A stretch of 64,000 bases of DNA, taken from assembly GCA_965112735.1 (NCBI GenBank), contig OZ218959.1, positions 1,674,001-1,738,000 of the forward strand, in the 5' to 3' direction. This DNA is from Phaeosaccion multiseriatum (Eukaryota; Ochrophyta, other classes). A program made the translations under genes and the position numbers. Below, piece after piece: positions 27,109-37,188 of this stretch. The first letter of the stretch is position 1. Each line of letters starts with the position of its first letter. The notes beneath the pieces are model-generated. The model searched no databases, was not told where the DNA came from, and was given only the letters and a program-made list of their open reading frames with translations.

Positions 27109-27756
27109 CTGGCTGTGCAGGCAGTGGAGCAGCAGCAAGCAGTCCATCGTCGCATGCTCCTCCAGCGAGTCGGAGTACGTGGCGGCAAGCAGCGCTACCA
27201 AGGAGATACTCAGCATGAGGTATACGCTGCGAGACTTCGACTGCGAGCGAGCAGCGCTTTGCCACCTGCCTTGCTTCCTTCTTCAGGACAACAAGGCGGC
27301 CATCAACCTGGCGGAGAACGAGCTCGCACCGAGGAGGACCAATCGGCCCTGGAAGAGGTTATCAGATTACTGATTACGGCCGGCGCAGCCGGCCTGATTA
27401 CTGATTACTGCCAGCCGGCCTGATTACTGATTATGGCGCCAGCCGGGCCTGATTACTGATTATGGCCGGCGCCAGCCGGGTCTGATTACTGATTATGACC
27501 GGCGCCAGCCGGCCTGGTTACTGATTATGACGGGCGCTAGCCGGCCTGATTACTGATTATTGGCGCCAGCCGGCCTGATTGTTACTGATTATGACCGGCG
27601 CACACTGTAACGCACCTCTTCCAGGCTCAGGGCCGAGACCAAGCAAGCACATCGATGTGCGGTACCATCACATCCGCCAGCAGATCAAGTTCGGCACCGT
27701 CGCCATGGAGTATGTGGAGACAGCTCACCAGCCAGCCAGGCGGCAGACATCCTAAC
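27109..27756 (+). pseudogene. Ty1/Copia RNase H remnant, split by an inserted repeat element and frameshifted
   Basis: Before the insertion, 27109-27347 reads KQSIVACSSSESEYVAASSA and, further on, LQDNKAAINLAENEL. These are the standard Copia RNase H signatures, including the catalytic Asp of QDNKAA. After the insertion (27348-27625) the frame resumes with SKHIDVRYHHIRQQIKFGTV, EYVETAHQPA and, after a one-base shift, ADILTKNL. Only this C-terminal part of pol is present; no RT or integrase lies upstream, where a minisatellite and the (CCCT)n array occur. It is a dead fragment. Confidence 0.88.
27348..27625. mobile_element. MITE-like element B inserted in the Copia remnant
   Basis: CCTGGAAGAGGT at 27348-27359 is inverted as ACCTCTTCCAGG at 27614-27625. 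The interior is 7-8 tandem copies of a ~32-nt unit (CCGGCCTGATTACTGATTATGGCCGGCGCCAG), the reverse complement of the unit in element A. The terminal repeats of A and B share CCCTGGA(A/C). It interrupts the RNase H frame, so it inserted after, or during the decay of, the Copia copy. Confidence 0.7.
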
Positions 27757-28548
27757 GAAGAACCTGAACACTACTGGCTGCATTCGAGCGCCACCGTAAG
27801 ACGCTTATGGGACTGTGATTTGCGGTGTGATATGAATTGTGATTCGGTATGGTGTGAATTGTGATTCGCCTTTCCTTCTTCATCTTTTTCTTCTGACTGT
27901 TCACTATTGCTTGTTTGTGTGCGAGACTACAGCAGTCTCTGGTCTTTGTCGGCTCGCAAGGGAGTATATCAAGCGGAGAGAAAATCAAAAGAAGATTCGC
28001 TGACTTAGCTCAACCTACTCAGAGCATTCCGTACGATAGGGGTGCGATGGATATAAAGCCACTGAGCTCTGTCTGCCCTTCGACTTCAAGTAGTCATAGT
28101 GCGCACGTGGCGGACTCCCCACGTGCGCTAGTCTTTTCATAGCAGGAGATCTTTCCTCCGTAAGTAATTTACTCTGACTTTCACCAAGGCTCTTTTCTCG
28201 TCTCCCGGCTCTCCTTCTGTCTATGTCTACGCTTGCTAGCGCTTCCTTCTTTCTTTCCATCCTACAACAGAGAAAAAGGGGCGGGGGTGTTTCCTATACT
28301 TCGATCACGGATTTCACCACTCTTTCCTCCTCCTCCATTTTATATTTTATACAGTTGTATCTCTCTCCCCCCCCCTGTCACCTTTGATCATTATATATCA
28401 GGTGAGTGCTGTTTTGGATAGGATGGCGGCGCCCAGCAGCGGCTAATCGTGCGCATCAATATTTTTTTTCCTATCCACTTTTTCACTCCCGAATACTGCT
28501 CCTCCTCCGCCCCCACTTGCAGACTATCCAGCGAGCGTCGAAGGAGCC
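27757..28548 (+). promoter_or_regulatory. 5' flank of paralogue B, with a probable 5'-UTR intron
   Basis: After the Copia tail the sequence is less repetitive. A likely 5'-UTR intron runs from the donor ATCAG|GTGAGT (28402) to the acceptor CACTTGCAG (ends 28522), 26 nt before the ATG. A TATATTTTATAC-like AT-rich patch lies at 28340-28352. No further element can be named. Confidence 0.45.
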
Positions 28549-29461
28549 ATGTCAGCTCCATCGAAAGCCGAAGTGATGGGCGAGGCAATTCCCGAAGTGA
28601 TGGTGGCAATCCCGGTCAACGATGATGCGATTCTTGTGGCCCCTGCACCGGGCACCTCCGTAACACAGGGAGATGCGGCTGCGCAACAACAAGCACAGCC
28701 GCCTGCACAACCACAAGGGCCCAAGAAGCCTGCAACGGAGGCATTGAGGGAGGTCGGGGGGCTTTTAGGCGGACTCTTTACCTCCATACCCCTCTTCCTC
28801 ATTGGCTTGGCTACTCTTTTCATCACGTTCCTGATGATTGGGGCAATGACGGCTGATTACCTCACCCTCAAGGCGACTGTCACCTCACTGTTCTTTACGC
28901 AAACCGTCAGTTTTTCACTCGCCCTGGACGACATGGAATGCAGTGGGGACGATCAGGACGATTCAGAATATTGTGCTGGACAGGGCCTTCTGGGAACCTC
29001 CATTTGCTTCGCCTTGATCGCCTCTTTCTGTTTCATCGCTGCCGGCTTTGTCCAAACCAAGATACTCGGTTTGATAGGTGAGGCATCGTGGTGCGCAAAA
29101 AGTTCCCTCACAAGCTTTTATTTGTTCGCTTTTTCACCTCCAGCTTTTGCCTCTTCCCCCCCTCCGTCCCTCCTTCCCTCTCTGCTTTGAAGGTGGTGCG
29201 ATCGGCGCTTTCAGCTGGCCCTTCCTCTTCATTACCCCCATTGTTGTCAGGCAGAGAGCCCTTGAAGAGATTGACGACTACTCCGATGCTTCGATCGAAA
29301 ACGAAGATGGCTTTGGCCTCAACATCACGTGCATCATCTTCCTCCCTCCCGTCATCGCTGCCGCCATCTACTACTCTTTCAAGCACGACAAGAACGAGAG
29401 CGAGCACCAGGACGCACCGCCGGTAGTGGGTACACCGGTCGTGGCTGGGGCTGGTGTGTGA
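28549..29461 (+). CDS. Four-helix membrane protein, paralogue B
   Basis: Exons 28549-29077 and 29193-29461 give 265 residues. The N-terminal ~80 residues are polar and Ala/Pro/Gln-rich with no similarity to paralogue A. The rest aligns throughout: helix 1 PLFLIGLATLFITFLMIGAM, loop MECSGDDQDDSEYCAG, then the identical segment GQGLLGTSICFALIASFCFI, helix 3 GAFSWPFLFITPIVV, helix 4 NITCIIFLPPVIAAAIYYSF and a polar tail. The 115-nt intron is nearly identical to that of paralogue A. Function is unknown; the two conserved loop Cys could form a disulfide. A and B are in inverted orientation about 8 kb apart around the repeat island. Confidence 0.85.
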
Positions 29462-30327
29462 GTCGTGGACAAGGTGGAGAGAGATGGAGAATAACAGAGG
29501 GAGGGAGAGAGAGAAAGAAGAGAGAAAGACACAGAGACAAAGAAAGAGAGAGAGACCGCAAGAGAGAAGAAGAGAGAAGAGACGGAGTGCTGTCGGTAGC
29601 TGTGTTATAGCTGGTGCCCCCCGGAGATCGAGCGTGCTTGGGTCGATGTGCACGCGTGGCAGGAGGGCACGACTGGGAGGGGGGGCGATGGCGGTTTTGT
29701 TTTCAACGTAACGTAACGTGTTGTGCACCATCGGCTGTACATACAGTAGAGGGCAGAGGAGGGATGTGGGATCCCTTCACACCTCACCGGTTGGTGGCGT
29801 TCCTTTTTTTTCTTGATTTGCTCGACTGTTCCCTTTTCGCAGCCACTTGTCCGTTCGAAAGTATGTGTACTACACCGACAGCGTGAAATACACCCATTGT
29901 AAATTATGGATGGCTTTGTTTGTTGTTGTTGTTTGTTGTTGGTGTCGGCCGATTGGTGATCCAAATATTTCCCAAACGGCGAAGTCGCCACCTCACGAGT
30001 CTCAGTTTCAGCTGATTCGCCCCCGGCCAACTCGGGCGATCATCCTGATATCGGCGAGACGAGAAGTTCTCGGCGGGGGCCACGAGCAGGAGCGCAAGGC
30101 CAAGTAGAGGTGAGGGGGACCACCTCTCTCTTCGCTCTGGTCTTGGTGGACGTCTACCTTGGCTTGACGTGGAGTGGGCGCTGCCTTCGCCAACAGGAGG
30201 AGCAGCGTGGCGTAACAGGGGCACAGAGGGGCAACCAGCATTCCCTAAGGTCGCGTAGACACACAATCATCATTTGTGACAGAGTAGAGCAGCAGCAGCA
30301 CCCTTCGGTGCAACGCCGGCTGCGAGC
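29462..30327. other. Intergenic region between paralogue B and the GH16 gene
   Basis: This holds the 3' UTR of B (purine-rich GAGAGA/AAGAGA at 29495-29585) and the upstream region of the GH16 gene. The overlapping frames of 70-140 codons on both strands lack recognisable domains. Confidence 0.5.
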
Positions 30328-33300
30328 TTGCGACGTTTCATCGAGTTTGAAGGAGACGCCCGGCACGAATTAAATAGCCCCTCCATGCCGCCAGAACGGG
30401 TGCGCTCCCCCAGCGGCAGCGGAAGGGTCAGAGGTCTTGGCGGTGGAAGTAGGAGGAGTGGCAGTTGTCGCAGCTGCCGCGGCTGTCCAGGACAACGGAG
30501 GCTAAGAGAAAGCGCTGCAAAGCCGCTGCCTGCGTTAGCGCAGTTCGCCAGCATGGGCCCCACCCTGCCCGGCGGAAGCTCGCGCAGCAGTAGCAGCACC
30601 AACAGTAAGAGAAGAAGGACCGGAGATGTCAGCAGCGAAGCGTACTGCGCCAGCAGTAGGGCTTACCGGCACCGAGCAATTTTTGGCAGCAGCAGCAGCA
30701 GTAGCAGCAGAAGTAGCGGTAGGAGCGCCAACAGCAGCCTGGTGACTCGGCTGCTCCTATTGAGCGTAGGGGTCCTCTTCCTGTCCAGAGGGGCGGACTC
30801 TCAGTCTCGTTTGCTTTGGAACGACGAGTTCAGCGGCTCTTCGCTGGACCTCGATAAGTGGATCGTCGTGACGGGCGACGGTTGCCCTGAGTGAGTACAC
30901 GCGCACCATCGCGCCTTTGGCGATCATGTTCCTCCTAGTGCATTGAGTGTGACTTCCCCATGCATCGTTCTGTATTCGGGGGGCTTGGGGGGAGGGGAAT
31001 ACCGTGCAGACTGTCACCATGCGCATCACTCTGTACTTCCTTCTTAGTGGGGGGCTAGTGAAGCCTGAGTGTGAGTGTGAGTGTTCGTTAGGAGGAGCCT
31101 AACTAGTGCTGGGTGGTCTCTCCCGTCCTTTCGCCTCCACAACGTCCTCCCCCCCCCCCCACCCAGACGCTTCGTTTCCCGTGCTTTGCCACTGTCTCTC
31201 TGACGGGAGATCTCCCCTTTGTGACTTCGAATGATTGATGGTGATTATTGATCAACTACTTACTTCCACTACCTCATCCATCTACCCAACACACAACACA
31301 TACACACTCACACGCACATACGCACACACACATACACACACGAAAGGCAATGCAACTGGGGGAATTACGAGCTGCAGAGCTACACGGAAGACAGCGTAGC
31401 GGTAACCGGTGGGCAACTGCGCATCACGGCCAGCAAGCCGCCCGTAGAAACGGAGGAGGGGTTATTCTATAAGAGTGGGCGGTTAATGACCTCAGAGGAA
31501 TGGTCCTTTACGTACGGCTACGTGGAGGCGCGCATCAAAGTGCCGAAGGTCAGTCAGTCAGTCAGGCGGAGAGGGAGGGAGGGAGGGAGGGAGGGAGGGA
31601 GGGAGGGGGGGAGGGGGGGAGAGAGGGAGGGAGGGAGGGTGCAGAGAGGGTGAGGAGGAGGGGGGAAAGAAAGGAGGGAGGGTCGGAGGGAGAGAGGGAG
31701 GAGGGAGGAGGGACGGAAAGAAGGTGGAGAGAGAGGAGGGAGAGAGGGGAGGAAGGAGGAGAGAGAGGAGGGAGAGAGGGGAGGAAGGAGAAAGGGAGGG
31801 AAGAGAACAAGGGAGGGAGGGAGTGAGCTGTCGTCTCCATTCCTTTGGCGGGGCCACCCCCACCACCACCCCTTCCGTGTCCCTGTAAGGCCACCAAACC
31901 TGCAGATATCCCAAACCAATTACCGCAACTACCGCCTGTCTAACGCCGGTCTCCTCCTCCCCCTCCTCCTCTTCCTCTTCCTCCTTCTCCTCTCCTCCTC
32001 CTCCTCCCCCTCCTCCTCCTCCTCCTCCTCCTCCTCCTCCTCCTCTTCCTCCTCTTCTTCCTCCTCCTCCTCCTCCTCCTCCTCCTCCTCCTTCCTCCTG
32101 CCCTGGTGTTTTTTGTCATCTCTTTCAACGGCTCCTTCATGATTCTGTCAGGGGAGGGGACTTTGGCCTGCCTTTTGGATGCTGCCCCAGAATCCAGAGG
32201 TGTACGGTCTGTGGGCCGCGCATGGCGAGATCGACATCATGGAGGTACGAGGGGCGGTTTGGTTTAAGAAGAACGAAAGTAGACCCTCTGTTTCTTTCCC
32301 CCTCTCCCTCCCTCTCTCTCCGTTTCTCTCCCTCTCTCTCTGCCTCCCTCTTTCTTCCTCTCCGTCTCCATCTCCCTCCGTCTCTCTCTCTGCCCCCCTC
32401 TCTCTTTCTCTCTGTCTCCATCTCTCCCTCTCTCCCCGTCTCATCTCCCTCTCTCTCTCTCGCTCTCTATCAAGTGTAGCCGCTTGTGAAGTTGGGGTCG
32501 CACGTACTTGAAGCATCGCCTGTGATGTCAATGATCACTACTCCTTTAGCCAGTCTTGAGCCACACCTCCTCCTCTCCTCACTCAGTCCCACCTCTCTTC
32601 CCCCTCCCCGTCTCCCCTCTCCCCCCTCTACCCTCCCTCCTCCCCCCTCTCTCCCCTCCAATTGGTCGCGGGATGGATCGATGGCAAAACCGTTTCAAAC
32701 CGTTACAGAATGTGAACGACATGGACGATCTCATTACGACAACGCACTTTGGAGGGACGTCCCCCTACAACCAAAATGCAGGGTGTGCTTTCGACTTTAA
32801 TATCGACTACTCCGAAAACTTCCACGTGTACGCTCTGGACTGGAGAGAGGATCGATTAGACTGGTAAGAGTGGGCATTGGGGTTAAACCCTCTGCCCCAC
32901 TGATTGGGGGTCTATTGAATCTGAAACGGAAACTGAGGATTAGAGGGAGGGTGTCTTTGGTAGATTCATCGACTTCCCGTCCCGAGTCTCTGTTTCTCTG
33001 CCTCCCTCCCTCACCCCCCTCCCTCCGTCCCTCCCTCCCTCTGTCTGCCTCCCTCGTTATCTCCCCCTCAGGTATCTTGACGGGACTCACGTATGCAGGC
33101 GGGAGAAGTGGTACACCGATGCCGTCGACGCCAACGGTAATAGATATCCACAGCCCGCACCCTTCGATATCGACAACTACCTTCTACTCAACCTCGCCGT
33201 GGGTGGGCAGCTGCCCGACGTGTATCTTGGATCGGTGCGTGCGTGTATGTCTGGCCCATGCGTGCGTGGGCCCGTGGGGGAGATTGGAGTACATCAAACC

Positions 33301-36300
33301 TCGAGTACATGAATCCTCAGTCCCCCTCCCCTCTCCTCTCTCCGTCCTCCACCCTCCACCCTTCGCTCTCCGCTCCCCCCTCTCACCTCACACGCAGGTG
33401 GATGATTCAGCCCTACCCGCCACAATGCTTGTGGACTATGTACGAGTGTACTCAGACAACAAGCCTGACACCGTGAAGCCCTTCTTCGGCCACCGTCTCT
33501 GTGTGCCTAACGACGTTCTGGAGGCGGAGTGGTTCGACCTGGGAGGGCAGGGAGTGGGTTACAATGACACAGATGACAAGTGAGTCCAGCAGTTGGTGAT
33601 AAAGAAGTTGGTGATGCAGCAGCAGGCGTATTGATGGTGGTAGTCCCCCCCCCCCCTTTGAATGAATGTGCCTGGCCTACCCCGCCCCTGCCCTGCCCTC
33701 CTGGCCCACCCTGCCCACCCTTCCCCTTCTCCAGTCTCTTGTCTCTTCCCCTCACTTCTTGTACTACCCTTGTTTTTCTTTCCCTGTGGCTTGGCTGCCC
33801 TTCCCCTCCCTCCTCTTGCCTTCCCTCCCACCCCTCCCTCTGGGCCTTCTCACGCCATTCCTTCCTTCACCCCTCTTCCTTTCACTGCCTTCGACAGTAA
33901 CTTTGGAGGCAGCTACCGCACTGAAGGGGTGGATCTTCAGTCCGATGAAATCGCTGGCACCACGAGCAGTGGAGGTGTACATGTCATGGAGACCAGGGAG
34001 GGAGAGTGGCTCAGCTACAGGTGAGGAGTGAGGGAGGGAGGGAGTGAATGTGTGGGTGAGTGAGTGATAGTGTGCGTGAGGGAATGCGTGTGTGCGTAGT
34101 GAATGCGTGTGTGTGTGCGTGGGTGAGTGGGTGGGGAGTGAGCACGTGTCCTATGGAGACCTTCTCCTCCTCCTCCTCCTCCTCCTCCTCCTCCTCCTCC
34201 TCCTCCTCCTCCTTCTCTGCTTCTTCCTCCTCCTTCTCACGTCCTTCCCTTCCTCCCCCCTCCTCATTTTAGCGTCTACGTCACCCGAGACGGGACGTTC
34301 GACAGCACCCTGTCCATCGCCTCTTTGGCAGCAACAGGAAACGTGTCCCTGTCCCTTGACGTGGACAATTGCGATGAGGCGGGGCGGGGAGGGAGTAGCG
34401 ATCTCACTGGCAAAGTTGCGGTCGCTGCGAGTGGATTGGGGTCGTTCTACGAGCTTGACATGGGCCAGATTACGCTGACGAAGGGTGAACACAAGTGAGT
34501 GAGAGAGTGAGTGAATTCGTGCGTGAGTGGGTGCGTGCATGCATGTGTGTGTGTGTGTGGATGGGTGGGCGGGCTTGTGCGTGTGTGTGGTTGAGTGAGT
34601 GAGTGAGTACGTGAGGGAGTAAGGGGGACAGGAGGGGTTGGTGGCGAGCTGATTTCCTATGCCTTTGCCCTCTCTCCCCCCCTCCTCCTCCGTCTCCTCC
34701 CCTCCCTCCCTCCACTAGCCTCAAGCTCTGCATCATCGACCAGGTCGGTACCAACCTCTACTTTGTCATCGACAAACTGTCCATCACCGAGGATGGGGAG
34801 ACATCAGACTTCACTCGCTCCTCCTCCTCTGATGCCCAATGCGCGTCGGGCCGTGCGAGCGTGCCTTACACATTGACTGGCGATCACGCCGGGCCATACC
34901 CACTGCCTTGCACGATTGAGGCGGAGTACTTCGATCACGGGGGTCAGGGGGTGAGTGCGTGTGTGCGTGAGTGAGTGAGTGAGTGAGTGAGTGAGGGAGT
35001 GAGTGAGTGAGGAAGGGAGTGAGTGAGAGTGCGTGAAGGGCGACGGGCGGACCAGACACCAAGTACTGTGTACCCAAGCCATACACCTCCGCATCAATGC
35101 TAGACGTAGACAGTGGAGAGCTGAGAGAGAGATAGAGATGCTGCCAATCGTACACGCTCGGCTACTCGTGCTCGCCTGCCTGCCTGTCTCCCTGTCTATC
35201 TGCCCACTTGCTTGCCTGTCTGCCTACCCGTAAACTAACATCGAACCTTGCCCCCTTTGCATCCCCTCCCCTGTGTGTACACGTGCGTATATCCCTATTA
35301 CCTACATCGTGTGTCACTCACTCACCCACTCACTCACTCACTCACTCCTCTCAGCTTGCTTACTTCGACAATACTCCTCGGAACAACGACGGTCTTGCGA
35401 CCCTCCGCCCCGGCTCCGGTGTAGATGTGTTCGAACCCTTCTCTGGCAGCATGCGCGGCTTGTGAGTGTGACTGACTGAGTGGTAGCTGTGATGCTGTGA
35501 CTATTGGCTGACTGATAGATTGACTGACAACCTGACTGGCAGACAGACACACTGCTGACTGACTATGTGACTGACTCACTGAATGACCTCCTGACTATCC
35601 CTCCTTCCCTCTCTCCTCCCCTCCTCCCTCCTCCCTCCCTCCTCCCTCCTCCTCCCTCTCTCCCTCCCTCCCTCCCTCCCTCCCTCCCTCTCTCCCTCCC
35701 TCTCTCCCTCCCTCCCTCCCTCCCTCCCTCCCTCCCTCCCTCCCTCCCTCCCTCTCTCCCCCCCTCTCTCCCTCTCTCCCTCCCTCCCTCCCTCTCTCGC
35801 CCCCTCTCTCCCTCCCTCCCTCCCTTCCTTCCTTCCTTCCTTCCTTCCTTCCTTCCTTCCTTCCCCCCTTTCTCCCTTTCCTCACTTCCTCCCTTTCCTC
35901 CCTTCCTCCCTCCCTCCCTTCCTCCCTCCCTCCCTCCCTCCCTCCCTCCCTCCCTCCCTCCCTCCCTCCCTCGTTCCTCTCCTCTCCTCTCCTCTCTTCT
36001 CCCAAGGTACGTTTCCTCAATCTCGGCTGGCGAGTACCTTGCCTACACCGTCTCTGTGGCAGTGCATGCCAGGTACAGTGTTGCAGTAGCAGTGGCCACC
36101 GGCTCCAGTGGGGACTTTGCCTTCAGCATCTATGCAGGGGCCACGGATTGCAGCAACAGCACGGGGGGCTTTGATCTGCTTGGAGGCTCCCATTCCTTCA
36201 ACAATACAGGAGGGTGAGTATGACAGGGAGGGTGTGAGGGACGGAGGAGGGAAGGAGGGAAGGAGTGAGTGACGGAGGGAAGGGGGGACAGAGAGTCAGG

Positions 36301-37117
36301 AGGCGAGTGAGGGAGTGGCGGAGGGAGGGAGGGAGGGAGTTTTAATGAGGGGGCGAGTACGTCCTCCTAACCGCTCTGTCTCCCTCTCTCTCTCTCTCTC
36401 TCTCTTCTCAGCTTTGAGTTATTTCAGGAGATAGTGGTGGAGGATGTGGCCTTCCCAGCGGGCAGGTATCGCCTCTTGTTCTGCGCCGACAACGGCACCG
36501 ACTTCAATCTCGATTACATTCAGGTGGGTGGGTGTGGGTGGGTGGAGGGGTGGATAGGTGGGTGGTGGATGGCAGTGGATGCATTGGTGGGTGGATGGCA
36601 GTTCATGTTTTTTATCAATGGGCTCTTCTTTTGGTGCACGTGTGTGTAGCAAGCTAGAGGGACGGCGCACAGTGCCCGGTACCAGTGCCAAGGGCCGTGC
36701 GTCCTGTCCTACCGTACTACTCTCTCTTATCCTCTCTGCACTCCCCTCCCTCCCGCCCCCCTCCCCTCCCCTCCTCTCCCCTCCCCTCCCCAACCACCCC
36801 AGGTGTTCGAGCCGCCGCTGCCCACCCCGGCCCCGACTCCCATTCCCCCCTTCATCCCCAATGCCAGTGAGGAGTGGTCGACAACCAACATTAGTGTCAT
36901 CGTTTGCTCTCTCGTCGCGGGTGTGTTTATCCTGTGGCGCGTGTATGTCATCGTTCGCGCCACGGAGGAGAGGAAGAGGAAGGCTAAGCTGTTTGATGCC
37001 AACTTGGCTGCCTATGAACAATCACGCGGAGTCGGAGGAGGTAAGTTGTCTGTAATTATGGCTAGACTGTCGGTGTGTCTTTCTTTCTTTCTTTCTGTCT
37101 GTCGGTGTGTCTTTCTT

Positions 37118-37188
<71 letters not shown>

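Noticed and set aside
24686-27216. Very long open frames on both strands (SLPP-repeat and GGRE-repeat 'proteins' of 755-809 residues)
   Set aside because: They are translations of the (CCCT)n tetranucleotide array; any frame through a stop-free 4-mer stays open.
31940-32140. Minus-strand poly-Arg frame
   Set aside because: It is the antisense of the (CCT)n acceptor-side tract of a GH16 intron.
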